From JAZRGE01 sp045644025 (GTDB taxonomy: Bacteria; Bacillota; Clostridia; Oscillospirales; Acutalibacteraceae), in the NCBI GenBank assembly GCA_045644025.1, contig JAZRGE010000125.1, positions 1 to 6,940 on the forward strand: DNA of 6,940 nucleotides, written 5' to 3'. A model generated the notes under the pieces. The model did not search any database. It had not been told where the DNA came from and saw only the letters and a program-made list of their open reading frames with translations. Made by a program: the position numbers and the translations under genes. This document shows, in pieces, positions 1 to 4,974 of this stretch (within the stretch, counting starts at the first letter, position 1; each line of letters starts with the position of its first letter).

Positions 1-394
1 TATAGATATGATCGCCCGAAAGGATAAGAACGTATTCGGGATCATATCTTTCGATAAAGGGCAAGTTCTGATAGATAGCGTTGGCTGTGCCCTTATACCA
101 ACCGCCGCCTGCGATGGCCTGATAGGGCGGCAAAATATGTACGCCTGCCTCGGCACGGTCCAGATCCCAGGCCTTGCCCGAGCCGATATAATCGTTCAGC
201 TCCAGCGGCATATACTGAGTGAGCACGCCAACTGTGTAGATTCCCGAATTCACACAGTTGGAAAGGGGGAAATCTATTATTCTGTACTTTCCGCCGTAGG
301 GCACGGCAGGCTTGGCTATATTCTGGGTGAGCACTCCCAAGCGGCTTCCCTGGCCGCCTGCCAGCAACATAGCAACACATTCCGGTTTTTTCAA
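1..394 (-). CDS. glgC: Glucose-1-phosphate adenylyltransferase (ADP-glucose pyrophosphorylase), N-terminal part
   Basis: This enzyme makes ADP-glucose from glucose-1-phosphate and ATP, the committed step of bacterial glycogen synthesis in the cytoplasm. About 131 codons are visible and the gene runs off the window at base 1; full-length proteins are usually near 400 residues. The nucleotidyltransferase signature LAGGQGSRLG lies at residues 11-20, followed by KPAVPYGGKYRIIDFPLSN, GVLTQYMP, GTANAIYQN and SGDHIY, all in the order expected for GlgC rather than GlgD. Two starts are possible. ATG at 403 overlaps the glgB stop as ATGA, but the Shine-Dalgarno AGGAG (408-404) touches it with no spacer. 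TTG at 394 is in frame, lies 9 nt from that site, and gives MKKPECVAMLLAGG, which matches how clostridial GlgC proteins usually begin. I prefer TTG, moderately. Either way it is translationally coupled to glgB. Identity is near certain. Confidence 0.95.
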   Translation of the reverse strand, partial: MKKPECVAMLLAGGQGSRLGVLTQNIAKPAVPYGGKYRIIDFPLSNCVNSGIYTVGVLTQYMPLELNDYIGSGKAWDLDRAEAGVHILPPYQAIAGGGWYKGTANAIYQNLPFIERYDPEYVLILSGDHIY

Positions 395-399
395 TGCTG

Positions 400-2310
400 T
401 CATCTCCTCTTAGGTTGTTCTTTTTCAAGGTATATCACAGAAAATCCGGGCAAAGTGATTGTGATGGAATCCTCCAGCCCGTGCATAGATATCTTCTTGC
501 TGGTAACACTCTTGGCTACCTTCACGCCCAAACCGCCGAACTTTTCATCGTCGGTATTAAGCACCACCTTATATTTGCCGGCCTCGGGCACGCCGATTCT
601 GTAATCATAGCGCGCCACAGGCACAAAATTGCAAAGAGCGATTATCTCTTTGCCCTCTTTATCTATTCTGCGGAAGCAGATAATACTTTGATCGATATCA
701 TCGTTGGCTATCCAGGAGAAGCCTTCCCAGGAATAATCCACTTCCCAAAGAGCCTTCTTTTTAAGATAAAGATTGTTGAGCTGCTTCACAAAATCCTGAG
801 TCTGGCGATGGCGATCATATTCCAAAAGCAGCCAATCCAGCTCCTTTTTGTAGTCCCACTCAATAAACTGGCCGAATTCCTGGCCCATAAAAGTAAGCTT
901 TTTGCCGGGGTGAGCCGCCATAAAGGCCAGGAATGCGCGAAGCTGGGCAAACTTAGCATCGTATTCTCCGGGCATTTTGTTGATAAGCGAACACTTGCCG
1001 TGAACCACTTCATCGTGGGAAATAGGCAGCACGTAGTTTTCCGAGAAGGCATAGAAGAATGAAAACGTGAGCGCTTCCTGATTAAACTTGCGATATATCG
1101 GATCCATCGACATATAGCGCAGCATATCGTTCATCCAGCCCATATTCCATTTGAAATTGAAGCCCAAGCCGCCCATATCAGTGGGCTTGGTGACCAGCGG
1201 CCAGGCTGTGGATTCTTCGGCTATCATAAGAGCCTTGGGGAAGGCGGCAAAAACTTCGGAATTAAGCCGCTTAAGGAAGTTCACAGCCTCCAGATTTTCC
1301 CTGCCGCCATAGGCATTGGCGATCCATTCGCCATCCTTGCGGTTGTAATCCAGATAGAGCATTGATGCCACCGCATCCACGCGCAGGCCATCAATATGAT
1401 ACATTTCCATCCAATAAAGGGCATTGGAGATAAGGAAGCTTTGCACCTCATCTTTGCCGTAATCAAAAACCACCGTGCCCCATTCGTAATGCTCGCCCTT
1501 CTTAGGATCGGCATATTCAAAGCAACAGGAGCCATCAAATCTATAGAGACCATGCTCGTCCTTAGGGAAATGGGCAGGCACCCAATCCATTATCACGCCT
1601 ATGCCGCAGCTGTGGAGAGCATCCACAAACTTCATAAAGCCATGGGGAGTGCCATAACGAGAAGTGGGCGCATAATATCCCGAAACCTGATAGCCCCAGG
1701 ATCCATCAAAGGGATACTCCGAAACGGGCATTATCTCCACGTGGGTGTAGCCCATCTCCTTGGCGTATTGCCCTAACTGACTACCCAGCATTTCATAAGA
1801 CATGGGATTACCATCGGCAAAGCGGCGCCACGAGCCGAGATTAACTTCATAAATATTCATAGGGGAAGAATAGATATCCCGCTGCTCTTTGGCCTTCTGC
1901 CACGCAGCATCACCCCATTCATACCCCGAAAGATCGAAAACTTTGGATGCATTAGCGGGTGCTGTTTCGGAATGGAAGGCAAACGGATCGGCCTTAAGCA
2001 CGGTGCCCGCCGCAGAAGACACAGCATACTTATAAGCGGCATACTGCTCCACACCCTCTATCCAGGCTTCCCATATAGCATAACTATTGCGCTGCATCGG
2101 GTGTGCGGATGCATTCCATCCATTAAAATCGCCCACAACCGAAACGGCATGAGCGCCCGGAGCCCACACTCTGAAGCAAACGCCGCGCTTACCGCATCTG
2201 CTTTCAAAATGAGCTCCCATAAACTTATAGCATTGTGTGCCGGAAAGACCTCTATCGATTATCCTGCTTTCCTCTGCCGGGTTTCCCAAGGGAAGATCCC
2301 CCTTTTGCAT
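400..2310 (-). CDS. glgB: 1,4-alpha-glucan branching enzyme (GH13)
   Basis: This enzyme cleaves alpha-1,4 linkages in growing glycogen and re-attaches the oligosaccharide through alpha-1,6 bonds. Counting from ATG 2310 it has 636 residues, normal for the family. An N-terminal CBM48-like region (FRVWAPGAHAVSVVGDFNGWN, residues about 46-66) precedes the GH13 barrel. The four conserved regions are present: DWVPAHF (242-248), DGLRVDAV (307-314) with the nucleophile Asp312, IAEES (363-367) with the acid Glu365, and SHDE (431-434) with Asp433. The spacings of 53 and 68 residues equal those of the E. coli enzyme as I recall it. A C-terminal beta domain ends with a basic tail, KEQPKRR. The frame stays open to TTG 2349, but that codon coincides with a likely -35 box and has no ribosome site. 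TTG 2289, 7 nt after AAGGGGGA, is another candidate start. It heads a glycogen operon with glgC directly behind it. Confidence 0.96.
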   Translation of the reverse strand: MQKGDLPLGNPAEESRIIDRGLSGTQCYKFMGAHFESRCGKRGVCFRVWAPGAHAVSVVGDFNGWNASAHPMQRNSYAIWEAWIEGVEQYAAYKYAVSSAAGTVLKADPFAFHSETAPANASKVFDLSGYEWGDAAWQKAKEQRDIYSSPMNIYEVNLGSWRRFADGNPMSYEMLGSQLGQYAKEMGYTHVEIMPVSEYPFDGSWGYQVSGYYAPTSRYGTPHGFMKFVDALHSCGIGVIMDWVPAHFPKDEHGLYRFDGSCCFEYADPKKGEHYEWGTVVFDYGKDEVQSFLISNALYWMEMYHIDGLRVDAVASMLYLDYNRKDGEWIANAYGGRENLEAVNFLKRLNSEVFAAFPKALMIAEESTAWPLVTKPTDMGGLGFNFKWNMGWMNDMLRYMSMDPIYRKFNQEALTFSFFYAFSENYVLPISHDEVVHGKCSLINKMPGEYDAKFAQLRAFLAFMAAHPGKKLTFMGQEFGQFIEWDYKKELDWLLLEYDRHRQTQDFVKQLNNLYLKKKALWEVDYSWEGFSWIANDDIDQSIICFRRIDKEGKEIIALCNFVPVARYDYRIGVPEAGKYKVVLNTDDEKFGGLGVKVAKSVTSKKISMHGLEDSITITLPGFSVIYLEKEQPKRR

Positions 2311-2320
2311 CTTTTTCTTT

Positions 2321-2349
2321 ATTCTACCAAATGGTTTTCCACATTTCAA
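2321..2349 (-). promoter_or_regulatory. Candidate sigma-A promoter for glgB
   Basis: A -35 box TTGAAA (2349-2344) and a -10 box TAGAAT (2326-2321) are separated by exactly 17 bp; each box matches the consensus at five of six positions. Transcription would start near 2314, only a few bases before ATG 2310, so the message would be nearly leaderless or would use the in-frame TTG at 2289. A perfect TATAAT also occurs further upstream at 2454-2449 but lacks a recognisable -35 box. Promoter function is inferred from sequence only. Confidence 0.5.
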
Positions 2350-2392
2350 GCCGTTTTTTGTGATTTTCCTATCATAATCGGAAAAGTATTTG

Positions 2393-2425
2393 CCTTATTT
2401 TTGTGTATATTGCCCAAAAATAAGG
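2393..2425. repeat. Perfect 11-bp inverted repeat in the rpsR-glgB intergenic region
   Basis: CCTTATTTTTG (2393-2403) is repeated exactly inverted as CAAAAATAAGG (2415-2425) around an 11-bp spacer. The arm centres are 22 bp apart, about two helical turns, which would suit a dimeric or tetrameric regulator. As RNA it would be a weak, AU-rich hairpin with an 11-nt loop and no adjoining U tract, so it is a poor terminator. It lies 44 bp upstream of the candidate glgB -35 box. An operator or leader element for glycogen genes is the natural guess, unproven. The flanking gap (2350-2496) holds no other gene I can support. Confidence 0.5.
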
Positions 2426-2496
2426 GGTGCTTGCATAATTCACCTTAAATTATATGCAAATTCTGCTCATTTTATCCCTTGCCGCCAAAAAGCAAC

Positions 2497-2527
2497 AAAA
2501 AATGCACCGCCCATTCGGACGGTGCAT
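2497..2527 (-). terminator. Intrinsic terminator of the rpsF-ssb-rpsR operon
   Basis: An 11-bp stem (2527-2517 with 2512-2502, one G-U pair) with the 4-nt loop GAAT is followed by a run of T residues on the minus strand. It begins 7 bp after the rpsR stop codon. This closes the ribosomal protein operon and separates it from the glycogen genes. Confidence 0.93.
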
Positions 2528-2534
2528 AATTCAA

Positions 2535-2774
2535 TTAGTCTGCTACGTAGGGCAGAAGAGCAACGGTGCGGGCGCGCTTGATAGCCACAGTCAGCTCACG
2601 CTGATGGGCAGCACAGGTACCGGTAACTCTGCGGGGGAGAATCTTGGCACGCTCGGAAACGAACTTGCGAAGACGAGCAACATCTTTATAATCAATGCAT
2701 TCCACGTTCTCGGCGCAGAAATGGCAAACCTTTTTTCTGGCCTTGCGGTGCATCGGACGATCTGTTTTTTCCAC
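2535..2774 (-). CDS. rpsR: 30S ribosomal protein S18
   Basis: S18 binds 16S rRNA on the platform of the small subunit, as a heterodimer with S6. The 79-residue product has the family hallmarks KILPRRVTGTCAAHQRELTVAIKRART (residues 44-70) and the conserved DYKDVARLRKFVSERAKI segment before it. Cysteines at 17, 20 and 54 (CHFC and TGTC), plus Cys26, indicate the zinc-ribbon (C+) version of S18, as described for paired C+ and C- ribosomal proteins; metal binding is not shown here. The start is GTG at 2774, fixed by a full AAGGAGG eight bases upstream and by the family N-terminus. It is the last gene of the rpsF-ssb-rpsR operon, 37 bp after ssb. Confidence 0.97.
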   Translation of the reverse strand: MEKTDRPMHRKARKKVCHFCAENVECIDYKDVARLRKFVSERAKILPRRVTGTCAAHQRELTVAIKRARTVALLPYVAD

Positions 2775-2782
2775 AGTAAAAA

Positions 2783-2789
2783 CCTCCTT
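2783..2789 (-). promoter_or_regulatory. Ribosome binding site of rpsR
   Basis: A full AAGGAGG lies 8 nt before the GTG codon at 2774 and decides that non-ATG start. No ATG with a usable site exists nearby in the frame. Confidence 0.9.
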
Positions 2790-2811
2790 AGGTTATTTTA
2801 ATTCCTGCCAA

Positions 2812-3240
2812 TTAGAAGGGCAGATCTTCATCGGTGGCGATTTCGGCGAAATCACCTGCATCAGTATTGGAGAAAGCAGCAGGTGCGGCATTGAAGCCAT
2901 CTTCCCTTGCGGGCGCGCTGTCTCTCTTAGGTTCTGCGAAGTGAACGTTGTTTGCAACAACTTCAAATGCTGTGCGGTTGTTGCCGTCCTTGTCCTGATA
3001 GCGGCGAGTCTGGATAGAGCCATCAACAGCTACCAGCTGGCCTTTCCTGAAATATTTGGAAACGAACTCGGCAGACTGCCTCCAAGCAACAATGTTGATG
3101 AAATCGGCAGTTCTCTCTTCTCCGCTCTTAAACCTGCGCTCCACAGCAAGGGTGAAGCTTACAACGGGTGTGCCGTTGGTGGTGTGGCGAAGTTCCGGCT
3201 CGTCAGTCAGGCGGCCCATAAGTGCAACCAAATTAAGCAT
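2812..3240 (-). CDS. ssb: Single-stranded DNA-binding protein SSB
   Basis: SSB coats single-stranded DNA as a homotetramer during replication, recombination and repair, and recruits partners through its C-terminal tip. The 142-residue product has an N-terminal OB fold (about residues 1-103) starting MLNLVALMGRLTDEPELR. It includes the conserved FINIVAWRQSAEFVSKY segment with Trp53, and GQLVAVDGSIQTRRY. A variable, low-complexity linker rich in Ala, Asp and Ser (about 104-135) leads to the acidic tip DEDLPF (137-142), the standard partner-binding motif. The ATG at 3240 follows AGAGAGG by 9 nt. It is the middle gene of the operon, 15 bp after rpsF, and its ribosome site overlaps the region right after the rpsF stop, so translation is probably coupled. 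The placement between S6 and S18 genes is the common arrangement in Bacillota. Confidence 0.97.
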   Translation of the reverse strand: MLNLVALMGRLTDEPELRHTTNGTPVVSFTLAVERRFKSGEERTADFINIVAWRQSAEFVSKYFRKGQLVAVDGSIQTRRYQDKDGNNRTAFEVVANNVHFAEPKRDSAPAREDGFNAAPAAFSNTDAGDFAEIATDEDLPF

Positions 3241-3255
3241 TTCTTCATACCTCTC

Positions 3256-3537
3256 TTACTTCTTCACTGTCATAACACGGAGAACACCGTCTGTAATACG
3301 GCCTACACGATCCAGTTCAGCGGGGAAGCTGGGCTCGGCAGAGTATTCTACCAGAACATAGTATCCGTCTGTTTCATCGTTGATAGGGTAAGCAAGTCTT
3401 CTCTTGCCCCACACGTCAACGCTTTCCACAGTACCGTTGGCAGCAATAAGGGTCTTGAACTTTTCTACAAGAGCCTCGGTAGCCTCCTCACCTGCGGCAA
3501 CGGAGAAAACCAACATTGCTTCGTACTTGTTTGTCAT
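3256..3537 (-). CDS. rpsF: 30S ribosomal protein S6
   Basis: S6 is a small-subunit platform protein that assembles together with S18. The 93-residue product begins MTNKYEAMLVFS, with the KYE..L start typical of the family. It then has VESVDVWGKRRLAYPIND.TDGYYVLVEYSA (residues 37-67), and ends with RVGRITDGVLRVMTVKK; it is full length with no long acidic tail. The start at 3537 is supported by AAGGAGG (3556-3550), 12 bases upstream. The frame remains open upstream to 3585, but that extension would cover the ribosome binding site and leader hairpin and is rejected. It is the first gene of the operon, expressed from the strong promoter at 3653-3625 through a structured leader, where S6-S18 autoregulation is known in several bacteria. 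Confidence 0.96.
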   Translation of the reverse strand: MTNKYEAMLVFSVAAGEEATEALVEKFKTLIAANGTVESVDVWGKRRLAYPINDETDGYYVLVEYSAEPSFPAELDRVGRITDGVLRVMTVKK

Positions 3538-3565
3538 AGCGTTTGCACCTCCTTTTGGACTTTTG

Positions 3566-3619
3566 GCCCCTGCTAACAGGGGCAAGGAGCTAAGGTATGA
3601 TGATTTTTTACCTATAGCT
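3566..3619 (-). promoter_or_regulatory. Structured 5' leader of the rpsF operon (two hairpins)
   Basis: The roughly 80-nt leader can form two consecutive hairpins. The first pairs 3619-3609 with 3597-3588 (AGCTA..AGGTA with TACCT..TAGCT, one bulged base, loop of about 11 nt). The second is a perfect 7-bp stem GCCCCTG (3583-3577) with CAGGGGC (3572-3566) around the loop TTAG. It stands 9 nt before the Shine-Dalgarno. rpsF leaders in many bacteria bind the S6-S18 complex, and those motifs carry a conserved CCG. I see no CCG here, so this may be a divergent version or only a translation-modulating structure. Confidence 0.5.
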
Positions 3620-3624
3620 TGAGC

Positions 3625-3653
3625 ATTATACCAATATTTTGCAAAAATGTCAA
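3625..3653 (-). promoter_or_regulatory. Consensus sigma-A promoter of rpsF-ssb-rpsR
   Basis: TTGACA (3653-3648), a 17-bp spacer and TATAAT (3630-3625) match the housekeeping consensus at all twelve positions. Transcription should begin around 3618-3620, giving a leader of about 80 nt before rpsF. Such strength fits a ribosomal protein operon. Confidence 0.92.
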
Positions 3654-3671
3654 CCTTTTTATTTCACCATC

Positions 3672-3700
3672 GTATCTCAGGGTTCGAGTCCCGCCTGAAA
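3672..3700 (+). other. tRNA T-arm-like fragment (possible tRNA remnant)
   Basis: On the plus strand the segment holds GGGTTCGAGTCCC (3680-3692), a typical T-stem-loop core with TTCGAGT in the loop, followed by CCTGAAAC in place of an acceptor strand. The two outer base pairs of the T stem are mismatched, there is no CCA and no matching D arm or anticodon arm upstream, so it is not a functional tRNA. The same 13 bases occur inverted in the intact tRNA-Arg next door (3769-3757). It may be what is left of a lost tRNA or an old integration scar; chance is less likely but not excluded. Confidence 0.4.
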
Positions 3701-3705
3701 CATAT

Positions 3706-3739
3706 AAAAAAAGCAGCCCACCCGATGGGTGAACTGCTT
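3706..3739 (-). terminator. Intrinsic terminator downstream of tRNA-Arg
   Basis: A 13-bp stem (3739-3727 with 3723-3711, two G-U pairs) with a 3-nt loop is followed by seven T residues on the minus strand. It starts 4 nt after the encoded CCA of the tRNA, and would end both the tRNA transcript and any transcript coming from prs. Confidence 0.92.
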
Positions 3740-3743
3740 ATTT

Positions 3744-3820
3744 TGGCGCGCTTGAAGGGACTCGAACCCCTGACCTACTGGTTCGTAGCCAGTCACTCTA
3801 TCCAGCTGAGCTACAAGCGC
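3744..3820 (-). tRNA. tRNA-Arg (anticodon ACG), CCA encoded
   Basis: All 77 bases fold as a cloverleaf. The acceptor is GCGCTTG with CAAGCGC, discriminator G and genomic CCA. The D stem is GCTC with GAGT. The anticodon stem ACTGG with CCAGT holds the loop CTACGAA, giving anticodon ACG. The variable loop is five bases and the T stem AGGGG with CCCTT encloses TTCGAGT. ACG is the arginine anticodon whose first base is converted to inosine by TadA, so it reads CGU, CGC and CGA. It is either expressed from its own promoter (3890-3862) or cotranscribed with prs, and it is followed at once by a strong terminator. Confidence 0.97.
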
Positions 3821-3826
3821 ATATGG

Positions 3827-3851
3827 GATGAAAAAGCGGGGCTTTCTCATC
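3827..3851 (-). other. Hairpin in the 5' leader of the tRNA-Arg transcript
   Basis: GATGAGAAAGC (3851-3841) pairs with GCTTTTTCATC (3837-3827) over 11 bp with one G-U pair and a 3-nt loop CCC. It ends 6 nt before the mature tRNA 5' end. No T tract follows, so it is a poor terminator for prs. It could mark a processing site between prs and tRNA, or be a decayed terminator; role unknown. Confidence 0.5.
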
Positions 3852-3861
3852 GCCGAAATGT

Positions 3862-3890
3862 ATATTATCACAACTCAAACAAAAAATCAA
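3862..3890 (-). promoter_or_regulatory. Candidate promoter of tRNA-Arg
   Basis: TTGATT (3890-3885), a 17-bp spacer and TAATAT (3867-3862), preceded by TG in the extended -10 position, would start transcription about 35 nt before the tRNA. The -10 box matches the consensus at four of six positions, so the call rests on spacing and the TG element. Confidence 0.45.
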
Positions 3891-3898
3891 GAGAAATT

Positions 3899-4852
3899 TT
3901 AACCAAAAAGTGTAGACATCGGTTTTCCTTCGTAAATTCTCTTTATTGCGCCCGCAAAGGTGGGGGCAACCTTAAGCATTGTGATCTTATCCAGCTTCTT
4001 TTCCTCGGGCAGCGGAATTGTATCCAGCAGCACGATGCGGTTGATATCGCTCTTTTCCAGCCTTTCGATAGCGGGGCCCGAAAGAACACCGTGTGTGGCA
4101 CAAGCCATAATAGACTTTGCACCTGCTTCCTTAAGAGCTGCGGCGGCATTGGTGAGGGTGCCTGCGGTATCGATCATATCGTCCACAAGAATAACGTCCT
4201 TACCATTCACATCGCCGATGATATTCATAACTTCGCAGACATTGGCCTTCTGGCGGCGCTTATCAACGATAGCCATAGGGGTGTGGATTGTGTGAGCAAA
4301 ATTCCTTGCTCTGCCCACCGAGCCGATATCGGGGGAAACAACTATAGCGTTCTCCAGAAGCTCGGGCTGAGAAAGGAGATACTTGGAAAGGATGTTGGCG
4401 CCCAGCAGATGATCCAGCGGAATATCGAAGAAGCCCTGGATCTGGGGGGCGTGCAGGTCCATCGTGAGAACACGGTTGGCACCGGCGGTAGAGATAAGGT
4501 TGGCAATAAGCTTGGCGGTGATGGGATCGCGGGACTTAGCCTTTCTATCCTGCCTTGCATAGCCGAAATAAGGAATAACGGCTGTGATTCTGGCGGCCGA
4601 TGCGCGCTTAAGTGCATCGATCATTATCAACAGCTCCATAAGATTGTTGTTCACAGGATCGCAGGTGGACTGCACCACGAAAACATCGCTCTCACGAACA
4701 CTTTCGCCGATGGAAACAGAAATCTCACCATCGCTGAAAGTCTTGACCTCGGATTTGCCCAGGGGCATACCCAGCTGCTCAACTATCTCCTTAGCAACAT
4801 CAGGGTTGGCATTGCAGGAAAAAATTTTAATGTCTCTACCGTAAGGTATCAC
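3899..4852 (-). CDS. prs: Ribose-phosphate pyrophosphokinase (PRPP synthetase)
   Basis: Prs transfers pyrophosphate from ATP to ribose-5-phosphate, producing PRPP for purine, pyrimidine, NAD, histidine and tryptophan synthesis in the cytoplasm. From GTG 4852 the product has 317 residues, the usual class I length. Visible motifs are FSDGEISVSI (39-48), the flexible ATP loop YARQDRKAKSRDPI (98-111), MDLHAPQIQGFFD (131-143), the catalytic DKRR (197-200) and the PRPP-binding loop VILVDDMIDTAGT (220-232). The frame also has ATG at 4861, but its AAAGGA (4866-4861) abuts and overlaps that ATG. GTG 4852 stands 8 nt from this site and gives MIPYGRDIKIF, matching family N-termini such as M-I-x-x-G-K-D-I-K. 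The gene has its own promoter candidate. It is followed by tRNA-Arg 78 bp later with no clear terminator between. Identity is certain; the start is fairly likely. Confidence 0.96.
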   Translation of the reverse strand: MIPYGRDIKIFSCNANPDVAKEIVEQLGMPLGKSEVKTFSDGEISVSIGESVRESDVFVVQSTCDPVNNNLMELLIMIDALKRASAARITAVIPYFGYARQDRKAKSRDPITAKLIANLISTAGANRVLTMDLHAPQIQGFFDIPLDHLLGANILSKYLLSQPELLENAIVVSPDIGSVGRARNFAHTIHTPMAIVDKRRQKANVCEVMNIIGDVNGKDVILVDDMIDTAGTLTNAAAALKEAGAKSIMACATHGVLSGPAIERLEKSDINRIVLLDTIPLPEEKKLDKITMLKVAPTFAGAIKRIYEGKPMSTLFG

Positions 4853-4860
4853 GGTTATCA

Positions 4861-4866
4861 TCCTTT
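4861..4866 (-). promoter_or_regulatory. Ribosome binding site deciding the prs start
   Basis: AAAGGA overlaps the first base of the upstream ATG (4861) and so cannot serve it well, while it is 8 nt from the in-frame GTG at 4852. This favours the GTG start. Confidence 0.6.
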
Positions 4867-4891
4867 CGCCGAAATACTTTTTGCATATTAT

Positions 4892-4920
4892 ATTATCTCA
4901 GTTAGCCTATAAAAAAGCAA
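4892..4920 (-). promoter_or_regulatory. Candidate promoter of prs
   Basis: TTGCTT (4920-4915), 17 bp, and GATAAT (4897-4892) with a TG one base upstream of the -10 box (extended -10) form a good housekeeping promoter. The start would fall near 4885, giving a leader of about 30 nt. Confidence 0.65.
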
Positions 4921-4943
4921 GGGGAAAAAGTGAAATTTTTAAG

Positions 4944-4966
4944 AAAAAAACTCGAAAACTTCCGAA
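4944..4966 (-). terminator. Weak candidate terminator after tatD
   Basis: A 6-bp stem (4966-4961 with 4956-4951, two G-U pairs) with a 4-nt loop is followed by seven T residues on the minus strand, 8 bp after the tatD stop. The stem is weak, so some readthrough into prs is plausible. Confidence 0.4.
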
Positions 4967-4974
4967 ATTTGCGA

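Noticed and set aside
2432..2533. Direct repeat TGCATAATTCA at 2432-2442 and 2523-2533
   Set aside because: Only 11 bp, one copy partly inside the rpsR terminator stem, in AT-rich DNA; probably chance, with no sign of a mobile element between the copies.
2695..3576. Plus-strand open frame of 293 codons opposite ssb and rpsF
   Set aside because: It is antisense to two certain genes and contains no family motif; its openness follows from codon bias on the minus strand.
3538..3585. Longer rpsF start at 3585
   Set aside because: The extension would translate the Shine-Dalgarno and part of the leader hairpin, and S6 proteins do not have it; the start at 3537 has an AAGGAGG site.
3677..3871. Minus-strand 64-codon frame across the tRNA-Arg
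   Set aside because: It translates through the tRNA gene and its terminator; such frames (LVAQLDR...GFESL) are a common false protein call made from tRNA sequence.
3647..4912. Long plus-strand open frame (about 420 codons) opposite prs and tRNA-Arg
   Set aside because: It runs antisense to the well-supported prs and through the tRNA, has no recognisable domain or ribosome site, and its composition is that of a reversed coding frame.
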